This document shows, piece by piece, positions 25,546 through 33,681 of a stretch of 64,000 nt of DNA. This DNA comes from CALJTV01 sp036821185. Its GTDB lineage: Bacteria > Chloroflexota > Dehalococcoidia > GIF9 > UBA5629. The stretch's first letter is position 1. Each line of letters begins with the position of its first letter. The stretch spans positions 160,198 through 224,197 of the forward strand of contig DAISKD010000003.1 of NCBI GenBank assembly GCA_036821185.1. Direction: 5' to 3'. Both the position numbers and the translations under genes were made by a program. The notes beneath the pieces were generated by a model that had not been told where the DNA came from, made no database searches, and saw only the letters and a list, made by a program, of their open reading frames with translations.

Positions 25546-25879
25546 TCTTTGTTATGACAGGGCCAGCTATTTTTTCCACTGTACCCCCAATAGTCCCCGT
25601 CTCAACTATCTGCGGTTAGTATATAATAATCCTTTTGGAAAGTCTCGGCGGGCGTCTGATTTTGCCACCTGTGGACAGGACACCAGCAGTGTGTTGGTGC
25701 GAGTATGGTTTTGGGGTGAGACCGATACATAATGGTGCTGGCTTGGCATTATCTCCGATTGTTTATTGCAGATGTGGGTACCGCAGCACTAATGTTTGAA
25801 GCTGGAGGGCGGAGCATACATCGGGGGATCGGAAGCAAATTTAAGAGTTCTAGCTGAAGGAAAAGGGCCTGTTGTCTCC
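25546..25879. other. 334-bp gap without a clear gene
   Basis: No convincing reading frame or RNA gene. It contains an A/T-rich patch (TATATAATAAT, near 25620) that resembles a -10 region on either strand but lacks a good -35 partner. It probably holds the promoter of the eIF2B-like/tatD/nucleotidyltransferase/trxA run and the end of the GTPase transcript. Confidence 0.4.
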
Positions 25880-26851
25880 TTAAATGTGAAACTCGATTAT
25901 GTCTCCGTCCTGCAGCACATGCTCTTGGCTTACCCTCTGACCGTCGAATTTGCCCGACCCCCAGACCACAGCATACTTGAGTTTGTATCTGAAGTCCTTG
26001 TGTATAGCCTCGGCTGCCTCTTTAACGGTGCTACCCTTTTTCAAGATAATCGGTTCTGTGAGGTCAGGCTTCTTGCCCGGCGCTTTGGTATACACGCGGA
26101 TAATCTCGAGGGCGTTGAACACAATTTTCTTAAATTCCTCAAGGTTGTTTCCATACGCTGCTGAGATTGAGACGGCGGGGAAATTGGGGTACTTGCCTTT
26201 AATCTGTTTCCAAGTAAGTCCGGCGTCGGCGAGGTCACTCTTGTTTCCGACGAGCAACATTTTCTTCTGGCGTTTACCCACGGTATCTTGGATGGGGTAA
26301 TCGGGGGGCACTATACCGATCCGTTCTAATTCGTTGAGAACGATGTCAATCTGGGGTGTCGTGTGGTCACCGAGGTCAACGACGATGGCAAGGAGATCGG
26401 CGTTTCTTAAGATATTGTTCAGCCAGATTCTAGAGCCACGGGCGGTTATCGGTGGTGTGTCAACTATCTGAATTTGAATGTTCTCAAATTTCATCATTCC
26501 CACGTTTGGTGTCCGAGTGGTGAATGGATAAGCAGCGATTTCGGGCACGGCATCGGTTATGGCAGCGAGGAGCTGTGATTTACCAGAATTGGGAAGGCCA
26601 AGGAGTGCTACTTGTCCAGCCCCTTCCCTTTTGATGTAGAAGCTGGCACGGCTGATAGCAGCTTTCCGTTCCGCCTCCTCGGTGAACTTGGCTATTTTCC
26701 GGCGCAGTTCCCCATGCAGTTTGTCAGTTCCCTTGTGCTTGGGCATAATGGCGAGCATGGCTTCGAGGGCCTCGATTTTTTCCTCCGGTGTCTTGGCCTG
26801 CCGGTAGCGTTTTTCAGCTTCGAAATATTGTGGTGGCAAGTTTGCCGGCAT
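25880..26851 (-). CDS. TGS-domain GTPase (DRG/Obg-related)
   Basis: A 323-aa GTPase. A helical N-terminal region precedes G1 GLPNSGKSQLLAAI, G3 around VDTPP (DTPP rather than DxxG), and G4 NKSD; the C-terminal ~65 residues form a TGS domain that ends in VLQDGDIIEFHI. DRG/Obg-type proteins act on ribosomes or RNA; the precise role of this bacterial subgroup is not known to me. AGAGGAAA lies 8 bases before the ATG. Confidence 0.9.
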   Translation of the reverse strand: MPANLPPQYFEAEKRYRQAKTPEEKIEALEAMLAIMPKHKGTDKLHGELRRKIAKFTEEAERKAAISRASFYIKREGAGQVALLGLPNSGKSQLLAAITDAVPEIAAYPFTTRTPNVGMMKFENIQIQIVDTPPITARGSRIWLNNILRNADLLAIVVDLGDHTTPQIDIVLNELERIGIVPPDYPIQDTVGKRQKKMLLVGNKSDLADAGLTWKQIKGKYPNFPAVSISAAYGNNLEEFKKIVFNALEIIRVYTKAPGKKPDLTEPIILKKGSTVKEAAEAIHKDFRYKLKYAVVWGSGKFDGQRVSQEHVLQDGDIIEFHI

Positions 26852-26874
26852 GGTTTGTTTCCTCTGTGTGACTC

Positions 26875-26883
26875 ATTTTAGCA
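26875..26883 (-). promoter_or_regulatory. extended -10 promoter of the TGS GTPase
   Basis: On the minus strand TGCTAAAAT forms an extended -10 (TGn plus TAAAAT), 23 bp upstream of the ATG. The -35 region is poor, as is usual for extended -10 promoters. Start site near 26868. Confidence 0.5.
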
Positions 26884-27012
26884 CAATCTTCAGTAGTAGC
26901 TTAAAGAGTGTGCCGCTATTTGGACTTTCCTTAGTACGGCTGTGCCTGCGAGGCGATACAGGTGCATACCTTCTAGTTATACCAGACCAGGTAGCCAGCA
27001 GAGATTATATGT

Positions 27013-28752
27013 CTATTTCCCCGGAGTTGTGGTAATGCCGATGAAAGCCGGGCTATCAAGGACTTTCTGGACGGTATTTATTAGCCCAGCGGCGCTGCTG
27101 AACTTCGGGTTTTTGAAGCGGACGATACCGGCGCGGTCTAGGATGAACATCGTAGGTGTCTCCGCTACATTGTAAATATTTTGGACGCTACCGTCCTTGT
27201 CGAGGAGGACGGTGAGGTGTAAGCCCTGGCCTTCAAGGTAGTTTCTGATGGTCTCTTCTCGTCCTCCTACATGAATATTCAGTACCACCGTCTCGGGGAT
27301 GGACTGATTGATGACTTCTTGGATCACGGGCAGCTCTTTCCGGCATGCCGAGCACCACATGCTCCAGAAATTGAGCACGACTGCTTTGCCCTTGAACTGA
27401 CTTAATGACACGGTGTTGCCATCGAGAGAGGGCAGGGTAAAGTCCGGGGCGCGCTTTGTTATCTCCGGTGCTATAGCCGGGGAGAATACACCGTCCTTTT
27501 CAGCTACAACGGTCTGGCCGTAGGCATCTGTGGCCTTTATTCTGAAGTAGTAGGTGCTTTCTGGAGAAAGGTTCGTCAATGTGACTTTATGTTCTATGGT
27601 GAGGCCGTTGCCCACTACTCTTTTTTGCTCGCTGGACTCCATTGACCAGTAGACGATTTCGCTGGTGGTGGGGCGAGTAGTCGTCCAGGTTATAGTGGCG
27701 CTGGTATCGCTCACATCCAGGACGGTAATTCGGGATATAAATGGTGGCTCTTTTGGGGGTGTGGTGGCGAACCGATATACTTCGGAACCCTGTCGCACAC
27801 CTTCGATGGTTATTTCAAAGTGGTACTCTGTGGCTGGCAAAAGCTCGTCAAGCACGATCCCATGCTGGGTATTGGGTATGGTCGCTGTCCAGACACCGAT
27901 CTGGTTGTTACGGTCATCGTAGAGGGTGAGGGTCACTGCCATCGGCTTGTTCAATGTAATGCTGACAGATGCAGACGAGTCCGAGACGTCAGATATGTTT
28001 ATGCTTACTACTCTGGGCCTGAGGTCAAGAATTGCCAGGTACGAGGCTGCGGCTGCTATGACAAGAAACACAACGATGATAGCAGTTGCCCGGCGCCAGT
28101 CACCGGTAATCGTTTTCCAAGCTTGTCTGCTCCTAGCAACTAAACCCTTTAGGTACATGAGGGTGGTCTGGCGGATGCCGTATTGTTTGAGGTCTGATTG
28201 AAAAGTGTGTAGCCAGAGTTTGCTCCTTGAAGTTGCTGTGGTTAGCCTTTTGCGGCTGGAGAAAAAGGTGCCGGGGTGAAGGGCGATCACTGCCACGGCG
28301 AGCAGGAGGAGGACGATATCGATGATGAGCGATTGCAGTGGTGTGAGGTGACCGAAGAAATTTTCCCAGATTCCGAAGCAATTGGCGCAGGTGAGGTAGT
28401 CGCCGCGTGCTATCGCCCAGATATTCGTTGAAGCGAAAGCTATCGTTAGGGGGATGCATAGGGCGGCTGCTAGGCGGGGCACCGCGCCGATTAGCAGCAT
28501 GATGCCGATGACGAGTTCAGCGCTGGGAAATATGTAGGGCACCAGAATGTCGTACAGGAAGTGGAGCACCCAGGGCGCGAGTAGAAACTGTGGAGCTACG
28601 GCGCTGATGAAATCAATAACCTGTCCCGGTGCTTCGTGCGGTGCAAGCAGCTTGCCGCTTCCCGAGGCGAGGAAGACTACACCGATAAGTACGCTTGCAG
28701 CCAGACTTGTTCTGTCCGCTGTCTTATGTGAGAAAGTTGATAAGCTGCGCAT
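27013..28752 (-). CDS. MauE/DoxX membrane domain - FN3 - TlpA thioredoxin fusion
   Basis: A 579-aa three-part protein. Residues ~15-160 are a four-span MauE/DoxX-like membrane domain with a CxxC pair in LTCANCFGIW. After another membrane span (~222-242) come two fibronectin type III-like domains (~250-430). The C-terminal ~140 residues are a TlpA-type thioredoxin: KRAPDFTLPSLDGN and active site CSAC in FWSMWCSACRKELP. In methylamine utilisation MauE and the thioredoxin MauD are separate partners in disulfide formation; here both seem joined through spacer domains, which would place the thioredoxin outside the cell on a stalk. It lies on its own transcript with a recognisable promoter. Confidence 0.85.
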   Translation of the reverse strand: MRSLSTFSHKTADRTSLAASVLIGVVFLASGSGKLLAPHEAPGQVIDFISAVAPQFLLAPWVLHFLYDILVPYIFPSAELVIGIMLLIGAVPRLAAALCIPLTIAFASTNIWAIARGDYLTCANCFGIWENFFGHLTPLQSLIIDIVLLLLAVAVIALHPGTFFSSRKRLTTATSRSKLWLHTFQSDLKQYGIRQTTLMYLKGLVARSRQAWKTITGDWRRATAIIVVFLVIAAAASYLAILDLRPRVVSINISDVSDSSASVSITLNKPMAVTLTLYDDRNNQIGVWTATIPNTQHGIVLDELLPATEYHFEITIEGVRQGSEVYRFATTPPKEPPFISRITVLDVSDTSATITWTTTRPTTSEIVYWSMESSEQKRVVGNGLTIEHKVTLTNLSPESTYYFRIKATDAYGQTVVAEKDGVFSPAIAPEITKRAPDFTLPSLDGNTVSLSQFKGKAVVLNFWSMWCSACRKELPVIQEVINQSIPETVVLNIHVGGREETIRNYLEGQGLHLTVLLDKDGSVQNIYNVAETPTMFILDRAGIVRFKNPKFSSAAGLINTVQKVLDSPAFIGITTTPGK

Positions 28753-28769
28753 TTAGGCCATCTCTCGAT

Positions 28770-28798
28770 ATTGTATCAGACGATGCGGGGGGCGACAA
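28770..28798 (-). promoter_or_regulatory. promoter of the MauE-TlpA fusion gene
   Basis: On the minus strand TTGTCG (28793-28798) and TACAAT (28770-28775) are 17 bp apart. The -35 has two mismatches, the -10 one. It lies 18 bp from the ATG at 28752, so the leader would be about 10 nt. Confidence 0.5.
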
Positions 28799-28833
28799 AA
28801 CCGTTGTGCAGGAATTGATGATCGATGCTCTGG

Positions 28834-28863
28834 TTGAAATCGATGCCATGCTCCTTTTACAAT
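28834..28863 (+). promoter_or_regulatory. promoter of the DUF89 gene
   Basis: TTGAAA (28834-28839) and TACAAT (28858-28863), one mismatch each, 18 bp apart. The ATG at 28862 falls inside the -10 box, so translation must begin later, at ATG 28877, giving a leader of roughly 6-8 nt. Confidence 0.6.
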
Positions 28864-28876
28864 GTGGTTCTGCAAT

Positions 28877-29713
28877 ATGAAAGCTACACCGGAATGCTAT
28901 TCCTGTCTGGAGAGGCTAGTATACCAGGCGGCTGAGCTAGCGAGCAACGAGGAGGCTATCAGGGAGGTAGCTATCAAGGAGGGCTTGGAAGCCCTGCGGC
29001 GGAGTTTTTCGCTGGAGAAGGTCACCATTGTTGTCGCTGCCGAGATTCACAGCGCAATCAAGCGGGCAACCGGGAACCCTGACCCCTATCGCGAGATGAA
29101 GAAGAAGGAGATGGCTGTGGCAAGGGAAGTACTAGCGCAGGTCAGTGTTGATGGGAGCGATTTCCGTAGCTGCCTCGAATTTGCGGTTTTGGGCAACAAC
29201 ATGGACTTTTTCAGACCAGTTGAAGAGGTAAAGGCAGCGGTGGGGCAAAAGGTGAGGCTTGTCATCGACGATTCCAAAAAGTTTGAGGGCAGGCTAAGGG
29301 GTGCTAAGAAACTGCTCTACCTCGCCGACAACGCTGGTGAAGTTTTGTTTGACCTGCCTCTAGTTAAATGGCTGAGACAGCGCGTTACCGTGGTCTATGT
29401 GGTCAAGGATGCACCCGTGCAGAACGATGTTACTCTGGACGATTTGAGAGAATTACGGCTAGAGGCTGAGTTAGGGAAGATAATCACCACCGGCACGGCA
29501 ACTCCGGGGATAGACATGGCTGTGGCATCTGCTGAGTTTAAGAGTGAGTTCATTGATGCCGATCTGGTACTGGCTAAGGGGATGGGGTACTGGGAATCGC
29601 TCGCAGAACTCCCTGCGGAGGGCAGGGTTTTGTATTGTCTCAAAGCTAAATGCAAACCCGTGGCTGATTCGCTAGGGGTACCCCTAGGGAGTTATGTAGC
29701 CAAGTTACGCTGA
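28877..29713 (+). CDS. DUF89/ARMT1-like damage-control phosphatase
   Basis: A 278-aa DUF89 protein. Archaeal-type members have N-terminal CxxC (here CYSCLERL), then FRSCLEFAVLGNNMDFF and the metal-binding core YLADNAGEVLFDLPLV plus VKDAPVQNDVTLDDL. The family removes phosphate from damaged or unwanted metabolites such as sugar phosphates, using a divalent metal. ATG 28877 is used because the upstream ATG lies within the promoter. There is no Shine-Dalgarno. Confidence 0.88.
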   Translation: MKATPECYSCLERLVYQAAELASNEEAIREVAIKEGLEALRRSFSLEKVTIVVAAEIHSAIKRATGNPDPYREMKKKEMAVAREVLAQVSVDGSDFRSCLEFAVLGNNMDFFRPVEEVKAAVGQKVRLVIDDSKKFEGRLRGAKKLLYLADNAGEVLFDLPLVKWLRQRVTVVYVVKDAPVQNDVTLDDLRELRLEAELGKIITTGTATPGIDMAVASAEFKSEFIDADLVLAKGMGYWESLAELPAEGRVLYCLKAKCKPVADSLGVPLGSYVAKLR

Positions 29714-29725
29714 GGGCTATGCTTC

Positions 29726-30424
29726 CTACGTGATATATTCTATCACTTGGGTGAGGCTGTTGATCCTGGGACAGTCTGTTATTTCGGGGAAATAATTATT
29801 TCGATCAATAAGCACAGCTTGCATACCCACACCCCGGGCGCCATTTACATCTATCTCGTACTGGTCACCCACGTAAATCGTCTCTCCGGGTGGCAGGCCT
29901 GCCTTCTTCAGGGCTACCCAGAAAATCTCAGGTTCCGGCTTATCGTGCCCCACCTCTCCTGAAGTGACCCTGATATCGAGGTAGGGCTGAAGACCAAGAC
30001 GAGTGAAGATGCTGTCCATGTCCTGAATAACATTAGAGATGAGCCCTATTATCAGTCCACGTCTTTTCAGTTGCTCTAGTGCTGGTAGCGTGTCCTCGCA
30101 GATTTTTAGTTCCCACCTTCGTTTTTGCAGTCCAGGGATTATTTGCAGGGCAGTATCCCGGCTGATGTCTACCCCAGCACCTTTGAGAATCCGGGTGACA
30201 TATTCGATGTAGAACTCCAGCTTTTCTTGGTCGGACCTCTTGTCCATAGGCAAACGGCTGGTCTCCTGACGCATGTACATATCAGCCTCAGATAGAGAAA
30301 TAAAAAGCCTTTTGGGTTCTACATCGATCCCCAGCTCTTTACAGACCTCGGCATAGACTCTTTCGCGCGGTGGCTGGTGGGTGGCAAGCGTATTGTAGAA
30401 ATCGAAGAACACCGCTTTAATCAT
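29726..30424 (-). CDS. HAD-superfamily hydrolase
   Basis: A 232-aa phosphatase-type HAD protein. Motif I is FFDFYNTLA (nucleophile Asp), motif II LISNV, motif III lysine in GHDKPEPEIFW, motif IV VGDQYEIDVNGA. The helical cap between motifs I and II fits the phosphoglycolate phosphatase/haloacid dehalogenase subgroup; substrate unknown. ATG 30424 matches the family start (MIKAVFFDFYN) better than the TTG at 30436, which overlaps the -10 box. No ribosome site. Confidence 0.9.
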   Translation of the reverse strand: MIKAVFFDFYNTLATHQPPRERVYAEVCKELGIDVEPKRLFISLSEADMYMRQETSRLPMDKRSDQEKLEFYIEYVTRILKGAGVDISRDTALQIIPGLQKRRWELKICEDTLPALEQLKRRGLIIGLISNVIQDMDSIFTRLGLQPYLDIRVTSGEVGHDKPEPEIFWVALKKAGLPPGETIYVGDQYEIDVNGARGVGMQAVLIDRNNYFPEITDCPRINSLTQVIEYIT

Positions 30425-30435
30425 GCCAAGCAGCA

Positions 30436-30464
30436 ATTATGAGGCAGTTGCAGGTGTATGTCAA
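30436..30464 (-). promoter_or_regulatory. promoter of the HAD hydrolase gene
   Basis: On the minus strand TTGACA (30459-30464, exact) and CATAAT (30436-30441, one mismatch) are 17 bp apart. The -35 touches the 3' end of the preceding lipoprotein gene. Only 11 bases separate the -10 from the ATG, so the leader is about 4-5 nt. Confidence 0.7.
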
Positions 30465-30466
30465 GC

Positions 30467-32125
30467 CTAAAGGTCGATCAGCCCTGTCTGGTTCCATGTT
30501 AGCCCGTTGTTGATGCTTACAGAGAAGGCGCTCTGGTCATGGTGACTGCCACTGACGGAACTGGTACCGCAATAGGCTACGTTGCCGTCGGGTGACCAGG
30601 CTACCTTTGCCTGTGCTGGTCCAGTGGGTGGTTTTCGACTTTTTTGCCAGGTGGGGCAAGAGGAGTACGGGTCGGTACTAAAATAGGTCTGGGGGCCGCG
30701 GAATATTTCTGTCTGTGTGCTCCAAGCGGCTCCAGCGAGGAGTTTGCCTCTAGTGAATATGCCGTAATGTGCCAGGCTGCATATCGTATCCGGGATGGTG
30801 AAAATACGGTAGCAGACGGTATCGTCAATGCGGTATATTCCGTCGTTTGGATTGCCAAAATCGGGTGTGCTAGGCGGGTTGTCGCTCCAGCAGGCATATA
30901 TGTGACGATGCCACGGAGATGTCCCGGAGTAATCTGCTGGCAGGGCGATGTCAGCATATTTGAGGGGAGTGCCCGGACTATCCTGGCCTGACTGGCAGAC
31001 CTCTACGGGATACCCGGGCGAGGCGTTCCATCGTGTGGTCCTGTCACCAAGGTCCCTGCTGCCCATGTAGAGGTAGACATCCTCGGTAGGTGGGGTGGTG
31101 GCGACGATAACAGTAAACGTGGCGTCTACGGCGAAATTAGGGGAATATCTGATGGCAAACACATCAGCACCCGTTATTGGGGATGGTAACCAGCCTGTAG
31201 CACCGCTGCTCATATCGTACCAACCGCTGGCGAAACCGCTGATCTGGTTTATCCATACCCGTCCACCACCTGAACTTGTGGAGGTGCCAACTGCAATTTC
31301 CCAGCGGTTACTACCGTAGCGTGGAGAAATAGAGATGCAGGTTACTCGCTCAAGCGTAGCCAGTTTGCTGTTCAGCGCAGTGCTTCCAAAGCTGGTTCCG
31401 CCATTCGTAGATATGTGCACCTCCTTGCCACTGTCGGTGACCACTGCGATGATGTTATTGTCGTCCGGCGCTACAGCAAGGTTAGTCCATACAGGTGTAG
31501 CACCGAGAGACCCTGAGATGTCTTTCCAGCCTATGCCACCAGGGTCAGACTTGTACAGTCGGGAGTTGGCGGAATCAAGGGCATAGACTATATTGTTGTA
31601 GGTGACGGCAATATAATTGACATCAGCTCCGAGGACGATAAGGAGGGGGCTGGGAACTGGCACAAAAGCGGTTTCTTTGTCTGACTCCGGTCTCGGGGAC
31701 TCGATCACGAAGGTGGCTGTTGCTGGGGTCGGGTCTACATTGCCAGCCAGGTCTCGCGCTCTGACATAAAATGTGTATTTGCCGTCGGGAAGCTCTGTAT
31801 AGGTCTTGGAAGTGTCTGTGGTGAATGGTGAATACTCAGAGTCGTATCCTTCGAGAAAGCAGGAGAAAGTGAGTCCGGTGGCGGTTGTAGCATCGTCGTT
31901 GCCCTTCCATTCGAAGGTCACCTTGTTGATGCCGATCTTTTCTGCAGGGAATGCGGTGAGTGTTGTCTCCGGTGGACTGAGGTCTTCCGGTGGCGGGGGA
32001 GGAGTTGCTGGAGCGGGGGTGGTGGGCTCCGCCCGATAGCATGATAGGGCTGATAGACAGCAAAGTATGGCAGTGGCTAATATATTAACCAAGAACATGG
32101 CCCCGAAGTTGCGCTTGGCCCCCAT
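30467..32125 (-). CDS. secreted lipoprotein with Ig-like and BNR/propeller region
   Basis: A 552-aa surface lipoprotein. A signal peptide ends in LSALSC (lipobox), followed by a Pro/Thr-rich linker, an Ig/FN3-like domain (~50-145, ending in VDPTPATATFVIE), and about 380 residues of repeated beta-rich units with VAPDDNNIIAV, STNGGTSFG and ISINNGLTW-like pieces that resemble BNR/sialidase-type propeller repeats. No catalytic residues identified; binding to glycans or surface structures is only a guess. ATG 32125 or TTG 32128 are both possible. Confidence 0.75.
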   Translation of the reverse strand: MGAKRNFGAMFLVNILATAILCCLSALSCYRAEPTTPAPATPPPPPEDLSPPETTLTAFPAEKIGINKVTFEWKGNDDATTATGLTFSCFLEGYDSEYSPFTTDTSKTYTELPDGKYTFYVRARDLAGNVDPTPATATFVIESPRPESDKETAFVPVPSPLLIVLGADVNYIAVTYNNIVYALDSANSRLYKSDPGGIGWKDISGSLGATPVWTNLAVAPDDNNIIAVVTDSGKEVHISTNGGTSFGSTALNSKLATLERVTCISISPRYGSNRWEIAVGTSTSSGGGRVWINQISGFASGWYDMSSGATGWLPSPITGADVFAIRYSPNFAVDATFTVIVATTPPTEDVYLYMGSRDLGDRTTRWNASPGYPVEVCQSGQDSPGTPLKYADIALPADYSGTSPWHRHIYACWSDNPPSTPDFGNPNDGIYRIDDTVCYRIFTIPDTICSLAHYGIFTRGKLLAGAAWSTQTEIFRGPQTYFSTDPYSSCPTWQKSRKPPTGPAQAKVAWSPDGNVAYCGTSSVSGSHHDQSAFSVSINNGLTWNQTGLIDL

Positions 32126-32132
32126 CAAGGTA

Positions 32133-32163
32133 ATTCTAACAGGACTTGGGGTATAAATGCCAA
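32133..32163 (-). promoter_or_regulatory. possible promoter of the lipoprotein gene
   Basis: On the minus strand TTGGCA (32158-32163) and TAGAAT (32133-32138) each miss one base, but the spacing is 19 bp. Seven bases separate the -10 from ATG 32125, the arrangement expected for a leaderless message. Confidence 0.4.
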
Positions 32164-32212
32164 ATCCGGATGATGGTGGGAAAACGTTCGTTAACAGCTT
32201 CTTAACTACCTT

Positions 32213-32241
32213 TTGACATGATTACATAAAGTTGATAAGCT
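32213..32241 (+). promoter_or_regulatory. promoter of glyS
   Basis: TTGACA (32213-32218, exact) with TAAGCT (32236-32241, weak -10) 17 bp later; start near 32248, leaving a 20-nt leader with AGGAGG at 32257-32262. Confidence 0.45.
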
Positions 32242-32267
32242 GTGGTAAGTGTTTGCAGGAGGTTACA

Positions 32268-33629
32268 GTGCCTGAGCAGCGCAAAGTAGACATGGAAAAG
32301 ATCGTCTCGTTGTGCAAACGTAGAGGTTTTGTTTTTCAGAGCAGCGAAATCTATGGTGGGTTGGGGAGTTGCTGGGACTATGGTCCACTGGGTGTGGAGC
32401 TAAAGAGGAACATAAAGGAGGCCTGGTGGCGTGCGGTGGTCCAGGAAAGGGATGATATGGTGGGGTTGGACAGCAGCATAATGATGCACCCTCAGGTCTG
32501 GGTTGCCAGCGGGCATGTTGCCGGCTTTTCTGATCCTCTCGTTGAGTGCAAGGTGTGTCACCTGAGATGGCGTGCCACTGACTTGGATGGCAAAAGATGT
32601 CCTGATTGTGGTGGGGAACTTACTGAGCCGAGGATGTTTAACTTAATGTTCAAGACGTTTATGGGGCCGGTGGAAGATGATGCCCATGTCATCTATTTAC
32701 GACCGGAGACGGCCCAGGGTATTTTTGTCAATTTTGAAAACGTTATGATGACATCGCGCAAGAAGTTGCCCTTTGGCATTGCCCAGATCGGGAAGTCGTT
32801 CCGTAACGAGATCACCACAGGCAATTTTATTTTCCGGACCAGAGAGTTTGAACAGATGGAGATTGAGTATTTTGTCAAACCGGGGACGGATGAGAAATGG
32901 TTCGAGTACTGGGTGAATGAGCGGTTCAACTGGTACTTGAGTCTAGGAATAAAGCCAGAGAACTTGCGACTTCGCCGGCACGAGGAAGAGGAATTAGCCC
33001 ACTATGCCAAGGACTGTTATGATATTGAATACCTGTTTCCAATGGGCTGGGCAGAGCTTGAGGGCATTGCCAACAGGGGCGACTTTGATTTGAAGCAACA
33101 TGCACAGCACAGCGGGAAAGACCTAAGCTACTTTGATGAGGAGTCTGGCGAGCGTTATGCACCTTATGTGATCGAACCTTCGGCAGGCGTCGACCGCTCA
33201 GCGCTTGCCTTTCTGGTTGACGCTTATGATGAGGAAGTTGTCGAAGGCGAGAAGAGGGTGGTATTGCGGTTACACAGGCAACTGGCTCCGATAAAGGTGG
33301 CGGTGCTGCCGCTGAGCCGCAATGACAGGCTGGTACCATTGGCCAAGGAGGTCTATAGGGAGCTGCGCCGCCATTTTATGACTCAGTATGATGATGCCCA
33401 AAGTATAGGACGAAGGTACCGCAGACAGGATGAGATCGGGACGCCTTTTTGTGTGACCATCGACTTTCAGTCGCTCGAAGACAATCAGGTTACCATCCGT
33501 GAGCGGGACAGCATGGCGCAAATCAGGTTGCCGATCAAGGGGCTGGTTGAGACATTAAGGGCAAAGCTGGCAGGTGAGTCATTTGCCACGCAGCCGTTGT
33601 GGACGGCAAAAGGGACTGGTAACATCTAG
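32268..33629 (+). CDS. glyS: glycyl-tRNA synthetase, single-chain type
   Basis: A 453-aa dimeric class II GlyRS (the type of archaea, eukaryotes and some bacteria, not the alpha/beta bacterial type). Motif 1 region GGLGSCWDYGPLGVELK, a CxxC zinc-like pair in the insertion (VECKVCHLRW / KRCPDCGGEL), motif 2 FRNEITTGNFIFRTREFEQ, and the anticodon-binding tail starting near LAPIKVAVLPL. GTG 32268 is set by AGGAGG five bases upstream; the TTG at 32232 lies over the -10 region. Confidence 0.95.
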   Translation: MPEQRKVDMEKIVSLCKRRGFVFQSSEIYGGLGSCWDYGPLGVELKRNIKEAWWRAVVQERDDMVGLDSSIMMHPQVWVASGHVAGFSDPLVECKVCHLRWRATDLDGKRCPDCGGELTEPRMFNLMFKTFMGPVEDDAHVIYLRPETAQGIFVNFENVMMTSRKKLPFGIAQIGKSFRNEITTGNFIFRTREFEQMEIEYFVKPGTDEKWFEYWVNERFNWYLSLGIKPENLRLRRHEEEELAHYAKDCYDIEYLFPMGWAELEGIANRGDFDLKQHAQHSGKDLSYFDEESGERYAPYVIEPSAGVDRSALAFLVDAYDEEVVEGEKRVVLRLHRQLAPIKVAVLPLSRNDRLVPLAKEVYRELRRHFMTQYDDAQSIGRRYRRQDEIGTPFCVTIDFQSLEDNQVTIRERDSMAQIRLPIKGLVETLRAKLAGESFATQPLWTAKGTGNI

Positions 33630-33681
33630 CGGTGAGTATCGGTTTTGGGGGTAGTGGTCACAGAGGTTTAATGAAGGTGTT

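Noticed and set aside
28862..28876. Upstream ATG of the DUF89 gene
   Set aside because: It lies inside the -10 hexamer, and family similarity begins at the ATG at 28877.
32232..32267. TTG start of glyS at 32232
   Set aside because: It overlaps the promoter's -10 region, and AGGAGG points to the GTG at 32268.
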